Shown here in pieces: positions 18,616-26,891 of a stretch of 64,000 nucleotides of DNA. Below the pieces are notes generated by a model that saw nothing but the letters and a program-made list of their open reading frames with translations, ran no database searches and was not told where the DNA came from. Source of the stretch: Methanoculleus frigidifontis. GTDB lineage: Archaea; Halobacteriota; Methanomicrobia; Methanomicrobiales; Methanoculleaceae. A program made the position numbers and the translations under genes. The stretch is taken from NCBI RefSeq assembly GCF_030464345.1, contig NZ_VCYH01000007.1, positions 114,029 to 178,028 of the forward strand, read 5' to 3'. The first letter of the stretch is position 1; every line of letters begins with the position of its first letter.

Positions 18616-19992
18616 TCAGCCGCGTGCCCCCGGCTCTTTTGGGAGATATTTTCTCAACGCCCTCACTTTGTTTCGGATCGACGTGGTTTCGAGACCGAAG
18701 AAGCCGCCGACCATGGCCTTCGCCTCCCGGGTCAGGCCTGCGTCCTGGCTTGCGGCGTAGACGATTGCAGCGCTCCAGAGGACGGCGTCCCCCCGCGTGA
18801 GCGGTGCTGCCGGGTGGGCGGCCAGAGCATCGACGAGCCGACTGCAGTCTTCCGCCAGCGCGGGGATGCCGCACCGGCTGCAGAACTCCTCGCAGATGAG
18901 GAGGATCCTGTCCGCCCGCATCTCTCCGGCGGTCGGAAGGCGTACGCGTCCCTGCACCAGGTCGGCAAGTTCCCTGCGCACAATCTCGTTGTCCGGATCA
19001 AGCCCCAGCATCAGGATGACCTCCTGCATGAGGTAGGCCATCAGTCCGTTCCTATCGTCAGGGTTCACTCCTGCGTCGAGCGCCTGCGCGAAGAGGCGGC
19101 GGGAGAGTTTGCGGAACTTCTCCGGGTTTGTTGCGGCTTTCCGGAATGCAGCCTCCGCACCGGTGAGGGCTGCGATGATCCCGTCGGCATCCCTGATACG
19201 GCCCGACTCCTGCAGGCAGGTCACGAACCGGCAGAGGACGGGAACGGCGTTCTCCACCCATCCGGTCGCGGGAAGCGGGTTCTCTGCCATATCCTGCAGG
19301 AGACAGGCTTTCGCGAGGGGGCCGTCCCAGTCTCCGACTGCCCGGCCGTGCGGTCCGCACATGTAGACGCAGAACGGAATGACGATGTCTTTCGCGATAG
19401 AGGCGGCATAGTCTCCGCGTTCTCTCCGCTCCTGCTCAAGCGTCCTGCGGATCTCGGGGTCCAGATCATCGCAGATGGCGTCCATCGCCTTCCATGCTTT
19501 TGCCTCTTCGGGCGAACGCGGCCCCCTGAGGCAGGCGATCAGCGGCGAGGTGCTGCGCACGACCGGGCAGATTGGGCTTTTTGGAGGCAGGACGGGTGCG
19601 GTGCCGATCACCTTCAGGTCGAGGCGGGTCGCCTGCCCGGCGTTGCATTCGTACGAGAACGCCGTTCCCGGAGAGAGCAGGCGGCCGAGCGGTATTGCCG
19701 TGCCGGTTTCTTCCCCGCTGCCGAGGGTAAAGGCGCCCATACGCCCGTAGCCTTCGCTCCATGCGTCGCGGATCAGGGCGTCGAGGTCCTCGAGCGTCGC
19801 ATCGGCTCGCGCGACGACGACCAGCCAACAGGACGGGTCGCGGCGCCCCTGAACCCGGATGAGGAGCGACGGCTTCTCGCCCGCAGGCCAGCCGGACGAT
19901 GCGAGGCACTCCTCGACGTGCCGGAGGACTCCCCGCTTCTTCACCGGTTCCCTGCAGAGCAGGCAGGTGCCGGGTACGCTTCGCGGTGCCAT
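18616..19992 (-). CDS. pRiA4b ORF-3-like protein with N-terminal zinc finger and DUF6398-like domain
   Basis: 458 residues. Residues 10-30 hold a possible zinc finger (CLLCREPVKKRGVLRHVEEC). Residues 40-130 (SCWLVVVARADATLEDLDAL, GYGRMGAFTLG, FSYECNAGQ) resemble the plasmid pRiA4b ORF-3/IS1096 passenger-like domain. The C-terminal 90 residues match the protein at 12244 (LLICEEFC, LVDALAAHPAAPLTRGD, LWSAAIVYAAS). The family is common in mobile and plasmid regions and has no established function. No ribosome-binding site precedes the ATG on its own strand. Confidence 0.75.
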   Translation of the reverse strand: MAPRSVPGTCLLCREPVKKRGVLRHVEECLASSGWPAGEKPSLLIRVQGRRDPSCWLVVVARADATLEDLDALIRDAWSEGYGRMGAFTLGSGEETGTAIPLGRLLSPGTAFSYECNAGQATRLDLKVIGTAPVLPPKSPICPVVRSTSPLIACLRGPRSPEEAKAWKAMDAICDDLDPEIRRTLEQERRERGDYAASIAKDIVIPFCVYMCGPHGRAVGDWDGPLAKACLLQDMAENPLPATGWVENAVPVLCRFVTCLQESGRIRDADGIIAALTGAEAAFRKAATNPEKFRKLSRRLFAQALDAGVNPDDRNGLMAYLMQEVILMLGLDPDNEIVRRELADLVQGRVRLPTAGEMRADRILLICEEFCSRCGIPALAEDCSRLVDALAAHPAAPLTRGDAVLWSAAIVYAASQDAGLTREAKAMVGGFFGLETTSIRNKVRALRKYLPKEPGARG

Positions 19993-20072
19993 TTCAGGAG
20001 GTGATTCGCCTCGAACCGTAATAACCGATCTGTTCCGACAGCGCTATCTACCCTCTGCGGACACCGATCTGT

Positions 20073-20621
20073 ATGCCGAAACGAAAGAGAACCGCATCCG
20101 CGACTCCCCTCCTCGACTCGCTCAGCGCCGAGCAGGCAGCGATTGTCCTCGCGCAGCTCGTCCGCGCCGATCCCGCCCTCGCGGTGCGGGCGGAGGACGT
20201 TGCCCGCGACCTTCTCCAGGCCGTCGATGCCGAGGCGGTCGCCGCATCGCTTGCGGCCGACCTTGCCAGGATCGCGATCGAGGACGTCTGGAAGACCTCG
20301 GGCAGGATCCGCGACGGTGGCTACCTCTACCCCTCCGAGCGGGCGTGGGAGATGATGGACGAGGTGGTCGCGCCCTATACGGCAGAGATGGCGGCCTGCC
20401 TCCGGCGCGGCATGGTCGACGCATCGCGCCTCTATTGCGCAGGCATCCTCCTCGGCATCCGGCAGTTCGAGCGGGAATCAGGGTCAGCGCTCCTCGAAGA
20501 AGAACCCGACTACTGCGACGACGCCTTTTATACCATCCGGGAAGAGTGGGAGGAGGCCGTCGGCGATGCCGACCAGGCCGACCTGCTCGCCCGCTTCCTC
20601 GAGGAGAAGGGACTCCTGTGA
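20073..20621 (+). CDS. Hypothetical protein
   Basis: 182 residues, mostly helical: LLDSLSAEQAAIVLAQLVRADP, DLLQAVDAEAVAASLAADLARIAIEDVW, GYLYPSERAWEMMDEVV and LLARFLEEKGLL. No known domain was recognised, although its style recalls helical proteins found next to SWIM/SNF2 loci. The codon pattern is like that of the neighbours and the reverse frame is poor, so it is probably real. It is divergent from the gene at 18616. Confidence 0.65.
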   Translation: MPKRKRTASATPLLDSLSAEQAAIVLAQLVRADPALAVRAEDVARDLLQAVDAEAVAASLAADLARIAIEDVWKTSGRIRDGGYLYPSERAWEMMDEVVAPYTAEMAACLRRGMVDASRLYCAGILLGIRQFERESGSALLEEEPDYCDDAFYTIREEWEEAVGDADQADLLARFLEEKGLL

Positions 20622-20887
20622 GCGCTCGCTGCCCGGGTCATTGCAGGCCGGGCAGAGTGTTCGTTGAGTACGAAGTAGTATACTTCTGTCTCAACATCTT
20701 TTGGAGTTAGGGGGAGAAGATTTGCATTCGTTTCCGGTGCCGCTGTCATCGGTTCTTCTCTGTGGGGCTCTGGGAGAGCGATCTCTTTTTGGCACGAGCC
20801 CCACTGAAGGCGGTGTTCGCTGGCCCGGAGCCTCCGGCGGAAATGTTAATGGGAGAGAGATGCCACCTATGGACGAGGGACATTCGA
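20622..20887 (+). repeat. Intergenic region holding a hicB 3'-end remnant
   Basis: About 20735-20830 contains ccggtgccgctgtcatcgg followed by tcttctctgtgg, matching the 3' end of hicB at 30455-30499 and its broken copies at 23625 and 26430. Similarity to the 26430 copy continues for some 60 bases downstream. It is a decayed piece of a HicB cassette rather than a gene. The following MNT gene has GAGGG eight bases before its start. Confidence 0.5.
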
Positions 20888-21283
20888 ATGAGAACGGCGG
20901 AGGAACTCGTCCGGTACGCACTCGAGCGGCTCCGGACCCTCGAGGGCTTTGACAGCGTCCGCTTTATTATCCTCTACGGCTCCGTTGCCGAGGGACGGGC
21001 GAAGGAGAGTTCCGACGTCGATCTCTGCATATACTACGACGGAGACCGCGAGGAGGGCGAGCGGTTCCGGTTCTTCGCGCTCTCCGAACTCTTCGACGAT
21101 CGGTACGATATCCAGATCTTCGGGAATCTGCCGCTCTATGTCCGGATGGAGGTGCTGCGGGGACGCATCGTCTACTGTCCCGACGAGCGGTTCCTCTACG
21201 ACGTCGCTCTCGAGACGATCCGGGAGTTCGATGCGTTCAAGCACCGGCTGTACGACTATATCGGTAAGCAGGCGATCGTATGA
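20888..21283 (+). CDS. mntA: MntA-type nucleotidyltransferase antitoxin
   Basis: 131 residues from the ATG at 20888, with GAGGG eight bases upstream. LYGSVAEGRAKESSDVDLCI carries GS (31-32) and DxD (43-45), the nucleotidyltransferase active site. In HepT/MntA systems the antitoxin AMPylates a tyrosine of HepT and blocks its RNase activity. The stop overlaps the hepT start by four bases. This is the best preserved HEPN-MNT pair with a classic RX4H toxin in the window. Confidence 0.87.
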   Translation: MRTAEELVRYALERLRTLEGFDSVRFIILYGSVAEGRAKESSDVDLCIYYDGDREEGERFRFFALSELFDDRYDIQIFGNLPLYVRMEVLRGRIVYCPDERFLYDVALETIREFDAFKHRLYDYIGKQAIV

Positions 21284-21729
21284 CGAGCGGTGTCCGTGAC
21301 ACAGTGATCCGCATCAAACTGCAGGAGATGGGGGAAAGCATTGCCCTGGTCAGGGAGCACCTGCCCGATTCCGTCGACGCATTCCTGAATCTCGGTATTG
21401 TCAGGGACGGCATCTACAAGCGCATCGAGTACGCCATCGAGAACGTCTTCGATATCTGCGCTATCCTGAATTCCGACCTCCATCTGGGCGTCCCCGGGGC
21501 GGACGAGGATATCCTTGAACACCTCGTGCAGCACGGCGTGGTCAGTCCCGTGATGCAGCAGAGACTCAAAGCGATGAAGGGATTCCGGAACATCGTCGTC
21601 CACCGCTACGGGGCGATCAACAACGCGCTCGCCTTCTCGATACTGCAGGAGCATCTCGGTGATTTCGCTCTCTTCCGGCAGGAGATCGAACGCTTCCTGC
21701 ACTCGACCGGAGAAGATCCGATCGCCTGA
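21280..21729 (+). CDS. hepT: HepT-family HEPN ribonuclease toxin
   Basis: 149 residues, all-helical. GFRNIVVHRYG contains the HEPN RX4-6H active site, here R103 and H108, followed by Y110, the type of tyrosine modified by MntA. The N-terminal part (YAIENVFDICAILNSDLHLG) matches the DUF86-like HepT core. It is expected to cleave tRNA or other RNA when not neutralised. It is translationally coupled to the upstream mntA. Confidence 0.87.
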   Translation: MTSGVRDTVIRIKLQEMGESIALVREHLPDSVDAFLNLGIVRDGIYKRIEYAIENVFDICAILNSDLHLGVPGADEDILEHLVQHGVVSPVMQQRLKAMKGFRNIVVHRYGAINNALAFSILQEHLGDFALFRQEIERFLHSTGEDPIA

Positions 21730-21734
21730 ACGGC

Positions 21735-22019
21735 GTTGCCGCATCGCAGGGCTGAAAACTCTGCGTCGACGAGACCATGATCCGGAATATATCTGCGTAG
21801 TCTTCCGGAGCTCTTCCACCGGTTCTTCGCGATCAGATGGTTGGAGAGATCGATCGCAGCCTCGATGCCGACGATGAGGTGGTACTTTGCGGTGGCGATC
21901 AGGTGCGGGTTCCTGATAACGACGTCCTTTTGCATCCGGCCGCGGTCGTGCAAGTGCCCGCACGCCTGAAGAAGCTGCGACGAGAGTGCGGTGATCTTCT
22001 CCTCATCGTACGAGACCAA
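21735..22019 (-). pseudogene. HepT-like toxin remnant, frameshifted and truncated
   Basis: Starting at a TTG (22019) overlapping the MNT stop, the frame reads MVSYDEEKITALSSQLLQA and PHLIATAKYHLIVGIEAAID, a clear DUF86/HepT start. After NHLIAKN the expected APEDYADIFRIMV continues in another frame, and LVDAEF returns to the first. The RX4-6H catalytic segment that should follow is missing, because the sequence meets the 3' end of the convergent hepT gene near 21735. It therefore cannot encode an active toxin. Confidence 0.75.
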
Positions 22020-22407
22020 GCGCTTCCCTCCGGTACCGCTTTCGGTAGTAGGCGAAGTCATGATACTCGGCGTAGATCCTGCATACAAATTCGCAGCGTA
22101 CCCGCTCGTCGCGGGAGACGAGCACCTCTCCGCTCTGCAACACCGAGTACGCGAACGGCAGGGGCGCAGCATTCAGGACTCTGACATCGATGGGCACTCC
22201 CGCGATCTCCCCCAGATCCAGTTCGAGCGTCGTCTCATACCGGAGCGGATCTGAGACTCCGCTGCTGCCGTCCTGCAGGAAGATGCCGATGTCGATATCG
22301 CGGAAGGCACCGCGTGGAAAAGACCCGAACACGTAGGCAAAGAGAATCTCCTCTCTCTTCGACAGCAGAGCGGCGAGCCGGTCGGAAAGCCGCTGCTTTC
22401 TCCTCAA
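22003..22407 (-). CDS. MNT-type nucleotidyltransferase
   Basis: 134 residues from a TTG at 22407. AYVFGSFPRGAFRDIDIGIF holds the GS...DxD motif, and the domain continues to LDLGEIAGVPIDVRVLN. It lies directly upstream of, and overlaps by 17 bases, the broken HepT gene. It is an apparently intact antitoxin whose toxin is dead. An ATG-started frame upstream is out of phase. Confidence 0.78.
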   Translation of the reverse strand: MRRKQRLSDRLAALLSKREEILFAYVFGSFPRGAFRDIDIGIFLQDGSSGVSDPLRYETTLELDLGEIAGVPIDVRVLNAAPLPFAYSVLQSGEVLVSRDERVRCEFVCRIYAEYHDFAYYRKRYRREALGLVR

Positions 22408-22564
22408 AAGAGAGATCGCGGGGTCTCATCGTAGAGTGATTGGCGTCGGTGATAATGAGCTTTTCCGCGTCGGTGTTTGCTTCGCCAGTCTGCCCTCGAG
22501 AAAGTTTCTCTATAGCGGATTTTCAGTTGCTTTCGGCCGGACAGACCTGCGGGATACAGTCACA

Positions 22565-22760
22565 TTCTCCTGATTGGTGTATCCGCGGTATCGGGGTCGA
22601 TACCTTTTCTACAGGGCAGGACACCCGGACGACCTCATGGAGAAGATCCGTGAGGCAGAAGATCTGCACGACGAAGCGTCTATCGATGCCGGCAGATCAC
22701 GGTTGTTTCCCTGACGGAAATTCCGAGGTCGGTCCCGCTCCCGAGATCTCCGGTTGTTAG
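22565..22760 (+). pseudogene. Degenerate hicB-like copy
   Basis: The stretch matches 27480-27684, the intact HicB-like gene, over most of its length (ccgcggtatcggggtcgat, gggcaggacac, agatctccggttgttagcgg) but has several indels that break the frame. It ends against the 3' end of the minus-strand HepT gene. Together with the other fragments it shows repeated duplication and decay of HicB cassettes. Confidence 0.7.
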
Positions 22761-23104
22761 CGGTCAGCCTCATCGAGAACTGCACGGATTGCCCGTTTGA
22801 GTGCCGGGAGGTCATCTTTTATAGTCAGAAACACCGCTTCGTAATCCACGCCGAAGTAGTGGTGGCTTATCTTATCCCGCATTCCCGCCGCTTCTTTCCA
22901 GGGGATCTCCGGGTGTTTCCGTCGCATCTGTACAGAGATGTTCTTTGCTGCCTCACCGATGATGGTGAGCATACGCTCGATCGCGGCGCGTTCAAGCCGG
23001 TGATTGGTGAGATCCGCCGCCGACGAGATATCCTTCGAGAATTCCTCGATGTTCTCGATGGCGTCAAGAATGTGGCGGAGATACACAGGGTCCTTCGGCG
23101 TCAT
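22757..23104 (-). CDS. hepT: HepT/DUF86 HEPN ribonuclease toxin
   Basis: 115 residues, the usual length for the family. MRDKISHHYFGVD holds the R-x4-H-x-Y active site (R76, H81, Y83), and LTIIGEAAKNI is the typical central helix. It overlaps the upstream MNT gene by 41 bases on the same strand. Both members of this module look intact. Confidence 0.88.
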   Translation of the reverse strand: MTPKDPVYLRHILDAIENIEEFSKDISSAADLTNHRLERAAIERMLTIIGEAAKNISVQMRRKHPEIPWKEAAGMRDKISHHYFGVDYEAVFLTIKDDLPALKRAIRAVLDEADR

Positions 23105-23393
23105 AGATCACCACCGCATCACGGTGTATTGTATCGGCGAGGTAAGGGCTCACAGCGTTCTCGGTGACAAGATCCACGTCTCTATGGAGAGCTTTTTTGA
23201 TCTCGTCCTCTATCCGGACGATTTCAAAGAGGCTTTTTTTCCGGGCGAACCGCACCAGAATATCGATGTCGCTCTGCGCACCGGCCTCACCTCGTGCATA
23301 GGAGCCGAAGATTGCGATCCGTTCGGCATCGTTCCGGGTCAGTATCGCAACGATGGTCTCACGGGCTTTTTTTGTCAACGTATACTTCGCCAT
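23064..23393 (-). CDS. mntA: MntA-type nucleotidyltransferase antitoxin
   Basis: 109 residues with IAIFGSYARGEAGAQSDIDI, giving GS at 30-31 and DxD at 42-44, then RDVDLVTENAV. It precedes and overlaps the HepT gene at 22757, the standard order for MntA-HepT pairs. The C-terminal 12 residues read through the toxin start region. The module is convergent to the hicB fragments on either side. Confidence 0.85.
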   Translation of the reverse strand: MAKYTLTKKARETIVAILTRNDAERIAIFGSYARGEAGAQSDIDILVRFARKKSLFEIVRIEDEIKKALHRDVDLVTENAVSPYLADTIHRDAVVIYDAEGPCVSPPHS

Positions 23394-23483
23394 TTCTCCG
23401 GAGCCTCAGATGTTTTTCGGTGGTGAGTATTTCTCTCAACCCGGTATCAGTCTTTTGGAAGGTGAGAGACTTCTCTTTGGACA

Positions 23484-23669
23484 AAGCCGATGGCACCTAT
23501 TCGGCATACTCCCCGGACCTTCCGGGGTGCGTGGCTACCGGGGCGACCCGCGAGGAGACGGAAGAGCGGATGCACGAGGCGATCGAGCTCCATATTGAAG
23601 GTCTCAAAGAGGACGGGTTCCCGGTGCCGCTGTCACGGTCTTCGGCTGTTCTCTGTGGCGGTCAAGTAG
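23484..23669 (+). pseudogene. hicB: hicB fragment, 5' truncated and 3' frameshifted
   Basis: Nearly identical to the intact hicB at 30310-30499 from KADGTYSAYSPDLPGCVATG through GFPVPLSRSS. It lacks the start segment, being joined to unrelated sequence upstream of the MNT gene, and carries one extra base near 23645 that shifts the last codons. The spacer after it (gtaggtgagggtacgccgct) is also shared with 30495-30515, so cassette and repeat were duplicated together. Confidence 0.8.
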
Positions 23670-24281
23670 GTGAGGGTACGCCGCTCCCGACGGCGGCCGG
23701 AACCTGCAACCAGCCCCTCCGCGTTAAGCAATCTTTAAATAGCAGGATTTCCAGCCCGTTCCGCCGGAATTCCGACCCGTACAGAAGCCCGCAGACGGCC
23801 GATCCCGGGGCGAGCCATACTCAACATCCTTGACAAATTACTCGCCCTCATATCGCCGTTGTAGCCTCGCGATCCTGCCGTTTTTAGCCGATCAGGCGCC
23901 ATTCTGTCGGTTTTTGCGGAAACCCGATTTCGGGATCCGGGATCGCCCGTAAAATTGGAAAATATCCGCAATCCGGGCTTGTTTTGATCGCGGGTGAGGG
24001 CGCCTCTTCGGCCGGGCACCGGGATGCCGATCCCGGACGATACGTGGTGGCTGCAGCACCGGGGTGTTCCCGTGCGGTGGGCGCCCCTCGTGCCGGCGAC
24101 TCCGGGAGAAGACTCTCAGACAGGGCTGGAACCGGCCCCGGGTGGCAGGCGAGCATCCCACCCTTCATCAAAGCCCGCCCGCAGTACACGGTGATGCACC
24201 CTGCCGCATGGCTCCGCAGAGGGGCATGCACCAGGGCCGGATCGTGTACAGTGATTACCCGCTACAGCAGAACATGGATCG

Positions 24282-24505
24282 ATGAACAGTCATTGGCCCG
24301 GTGTCCTCCCTGATCCCTCCGTCCAGGTCCCCGGGCGACATGCGCTGCGTGCCGGCCGACCCGGCCGCTTCCGGCACCGCACCCCTGTACTGCATGCACC
24401 GCGACCTCGCCCTCTCCGAAGACGGTTCGCAGAGCAGAACATCCGGTTCGCCGTCACCGACATTCCCCCGGGCGCTGTCGGCAGGGTAGTCAGCGGGGAA
24501 TCGTG
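24282..24505 (+). pseudogene. Cupin-type glucose-6-phosphate isomerase fragment (copy A)
   Basis: From the ATG at 24282 the remnant reads like the N-terminus of copy D (PGDMRCV, YCMHRDLALSEDG), but it lacks about 13 bases after the shared frameshift site and stops near the segment corresponding to PPGAVGG. About two thirds of the gene is missing. Archaeal cupin-type isomerases interconvert glucose 6-phosphate and fructose 6-phosphate. Confidence 0.7.
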
Positions 24506-24526
24506 AAGGTGTCGGTCAGGGATGAA

Positions 24527-24606
24527 GAGCGGGCGACCGAAGGCATGGATGATCGAAGGAACGCCACGATATGATGACTTCATAATCTACGCACATTTCC
24601 GATGGG
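24527..24606 (+). repeat. Terminal block R3, copy 1
   Basis: A block of about 75 bases containing gaaggcatggatgatcgaag and gatgacttcataatc followed by cgcacattt. It recurs at 31803-31893 and 38195-38280. It appears to mark the right-hand end of the larger repeat family. Confidence 0.75.
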
Positions 24607-24656
24607 GCAGACAGTCCCCCAAACCTTATAGGAGATGTTAATAAACAATTAGACAT

Positions 24657-25241
24657 ATGTCTAAAAAAATAGACATTACAGAACATGATCTCATGGTAAT
24701 CGCCCTCTTTTCCAATGGGTACGATCGTGAATACTACATCCGGGAGATCTGTACCTATCTCCCTCTCAGTCACGGGACTGCACAGACCATCCTTGTGCGG
24801 TTGGAACAGAAGCATGTGCTTGCATCATCGCAGCGCGGAAGGACCCGGCTTTTCCGGATAAAACCCGGTGAGATTGCCAGGCAGTACTTCGCTCTGGCCG
24901 AGATCTACAAAAAGATCCGTTTTCTGGAAGAAAACCCGTATGTCTCGGAGATCATGAACAAAGTCTCCTCGTGCGCGGAGGGCACCGTCCTTCTCTTCGG
25001 GAGCTATGCCAGAGGCACCGCGACGGAGGAGTCCGATATCGACATCTTCGTTGCAGGAACCATCGATGAACGGGAAGTAGCAAAGATCGAGAAGCTGTAC
25101 GACGTCGAGGTCAACACGGTGGTCTACCCGACAGATGCGTTCGCTTCGCGGGATCGCGCCGATCCGCTCGTTATCGAGGTGAAAAACAATCACATCGTCT
25201 GGAAGAACGCGGAATCGTTTGTCCGCGAGGTGATGCCGTGA
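24657..25241 (+). CDS. Winged-helix plus nucleotidyltransferase antitoxin
   Basis: 194 residues. The N-terminal 70 residues form a winged helix (EYYIREICTYLPLSHGTAQ, then LEQKHVLASSQRGRTRLFRI), probably for autoregulation. TVLLFGSYARGTATEESDID gives GS at 115-116 and DxD at 127-129. The upstream ccttatagga about 30 bases before the ATG looks like a TATA box, consistent with a leaderless transcript. It overlaps the HEPN gene by four bases. The fused DNA-binding domain sets it apart from the other MNT genes here. Confidence 0.87.
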   Translation: MSKKIDITEHDLMVIALFSNGYDREYYIREICTYLPLSHGTAQTILVRLEQKHVLASSQRGRTRLFRIKPGEIARQYFALAEIYKKIRFLEENPYVSEIMNKVSSCAEGTVLLFGSYARGTATEESDIDIFVAGTIDEREVAKIEKLYDVEVNTVVYPTDAFASRDRADPLVIEVKNNHIVWKNAESFVREVMP

Positions 25242-25732
25242 GAGATCGGCTATCCTGGTGTGCCGGGGTCAAAAACGGCATCGTGTTTGTCGAGCCAAGC
25301 GACAATCTCGCGGGTGCATATCTGAAAAAAGCTGAAGATGCCATGGACGCCATGCACTCCGTTGCTTCATTCGACTGGAAGATCTCGGCGGGCTATTACT
25401 CCCTGTATTTTTCCCTCTACGCCGTACTGATGAAGATCGGGATACGGTCTGAAAACCACACCTGCACCATCGAGGTCATGCAACGGCTTCTCGGCGACTA
25501 TTTCACCTCCGAGGAGTGCGAGATGCTCGAGAAGGCGCGACGGGCACGTGTAGAGACGCAGTATTATGTCGCGAGCAGTGTCTCCGAAACCGTTTCCGGT
25601 ACGCTTACAAAACGGGTGCCCCGGTTTCTCGTAAAGTGCAGGTCGGTCGTCGACGGGCTCGATGAAAAGCAGGTACTGCACTTGCGGGGGCTGCTATCCA
25701 ACCTGATCGAAGGCGGCAGGCATCCCCGATGA
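25238..25732 (+). CDS. HEPN-domain protein (UPF0332-like toxin)
   Basis: 164 residues from an ATG or GTG-type start coupled to the upstream gene. ISAGYYSLYFSLYAVLMKIG matches the UPF0332-type HEPN helix, and HTCTIEVMQRLLGDYF the following one. RARVETQYYV may supply the arginine-containing segment. The RX4-6H motif is not in its classic place, so activity is less certain than for the HepT genes. The stop lies two bases before repeat copy B. Confidence 0.75.
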   Translation: MRDRLSWCAGVKNGIVFVEPSDNLAGAYLKKAEDAMDAMHSVASFDWKISAGYYSLYFSLYAVLMKIGIRSENHTCTIEVMQRLLGDYFTSEECEMLEKARRARVETQYYVASSVSETVSGTLTKRVPRFLVKCRSVVDGLDEKQVLHLRGLLSNLIEGGRHPR

Positions 25733-25734
25733 CG

Positions 25735-26375
25735 CAGCCGGGCTCTCGCGGTTAAGCAACGCTTAAATAATAGATTTTCCAGCCCGGTCCGCCGGAATTT
25801 CGACCCTCACAGAAGCCCGCAGGCGGCCGATCCCGGGGCGAGCCATGGTAGACATCCTCCGGAAATTACCTTCGCTCATATCGCCGATATGGCCTCGCGA
25901 TCCTGCCGTTTTTCGGCTATCCGGGGCCATTTTGCCGGTTTTTGCGGGAGCCCGATTTCGGGATCCGGGATCGCCGCTACAATCGGAAAATATCCGCAAT
26001 TAGGGCTTGTTTTGATCGCGGGGGAGGGCGTCTCTTTCACCGGGCACCGTGATGCCGATCCCGGACGATACGTGGTGGCTGTAGCACCGGGGTGTTCCCT
26101 TGCGGTGTGCGCCCCTCGTGCCGGCGACGCCGGGAGAAGACTCCCGGACAGGGTCGGAACCGGCCTCGGGATGGCAGGCGAGTAGTCCGTCCGTCACCGA
26201 AGCCCGCCCGCAGTACGCTGTGATGCACCCTGCCGCACGGCTCCGCAAAGGGACATTCTGGAGCCGGATTGTGTACAGTGATTACCCGCCACAGCAGAAC
26301 ATGGATCGATGAACCGTTATTGGCCCGGCATACTCCCCGAACCCCCGGGCGCCATGCGGTGCGTGGCTACCTGCG
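25735..26375 (+). repeat. Dispersed leader-pgi repeat, copy B
   Basis: It starts right after the HEPN stop, with the TATA-like gcttaaataat at 25761-25771. The leader is of the same subtype as in A, E and F and includes the CCCGATTTCGGG hairpin. The isomerase start is at 26309 (ATGAACCGTTATTGG), but the gene breaks off after about 65 bases, where it is joined to a hicB fragment. Confidence 0.78.
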
Positions 26376-26520
26376 GGCCAGCCAGGAGACGGTCGACTCC
26401 CAGGGAGGAACGAGTTCCGATGCCGCTGTCACGATCATCGGCGGTTCTCTGTGGTGGTCAAGGAAGGAGATCTCCTTTCACCTGGTGCCCGATTGAAGCC
26501 TGTGTTTATGCTTCCACCGG
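26309..26520 (+). pseudogene. Isomerase start fused to hicB remnant
   Basis: The first 60-odd bases match the isomerase start of the other copies (WPGILPEPPG, MRCV). From about 26365 the sequence turns into hicB-like DNA (gcgtggctacc, aggagacgg, then ccgatgccgctgtcacg near 26427), out of frame and with deletions. The junction suggests recombination between the repeat and a HicB cassette at the shared ggtgcgtg or tgcgtggctacc stretch. No product is expected. Confidence 0.6.
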
Positions 26521-26543
26521 TGCCTATGCACTATGTTCCCCGA

Positions 26544-26891
26544 TTAACCTGCGTGCTCATCATCGAGCATCTCCCTGACCGCAATCTGAAGATCGGGAAT
26601 CTTGTGCAGGATGACGTCCCACACAATCTCGTTATGCACCCCGAAGTATGCGTGGCTCAGAATATCCCGCATGCCTGCGATTTTTCTCCAGGATATGGTG
26701 TTTTGTTCCTGTTTAAGCGATTCGGGAATGCATTTGACGGCTTCACCGATGACCATGAGGTTTCGGATCACGGCATCCTGCACGAGATCGTTCTCCGTGA
26801 AATCCTCGTAGGACATACCCTGTGTATACCGCTGAACCCTTTCGCTAGACGTCAGAATATCACGGAGATAGAGTTTATATTCCCGGGGCAT
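26544..26891 (-). CDS. hepT: HepT/DUF86 HEPN ribonuclease toxin
   Basis: 115 residues from the ATG at 26891 (MPREYKLYLRDIL); longer upstream frames overlap the MNT gene more deeply. AGMRDILSHAYFGV holds R75, H80 and Y82 of the R-x4-H-x-Y site, and RNLMVIGEAVK is the usual central helix. It overlaps the upstream MNT gene by 17 bases. The pair looks intact. Confidence 0.88.
   Translation of the reverse strand: MPREYKLYLRDILTSSERVQRYTQGMSYEDFTENDLVQDAVIRNLMVIGEAVKCIPESLKQEQNTISWRKIAGMRDILSHAYFGVHNEIVWDVILHKIPDLQIAVREMLDDEHAG

Larger units (their letters stand above)
23671..24606 (+). repeat. Dispersed leader-pgi repeat, copy A
   Basis: It begins with the ctcccgacggcggcc hairpin and a TATA-like ttaagcaatctttaaata (about 23724-23741), followed by about 540 bases of leader conserved with copies B, E and F. 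A damaged isomerase gene comes next. An internal deletion joins the isomerase part to a terminal block (24527-24600) also found at 31803 and 38195. The small hairpin CCCGATTTCGGG at 23923-23934 has a compensated form in copies C and D. No function is known. Confidence 0.8.

Noticed and set aside
19990..20010. Strong plus-strand ribosome-binding-like sequence (aggaggtgatt)
   Set aside because: The only start codon in reach (GTG) gives a six-codon frame; it probably results from chance on the reverse of the gene at 18616.
23735..24019. Minus-strand frames of 78-94 codons inside the repeat leaders (also 25763-25999 and 44824-45489)
   Set aside because: They share a peptide because the DNA is repeated, but the starts and ends differ, copies C-E are broken, and no start signal or codon-level conservation is evident.
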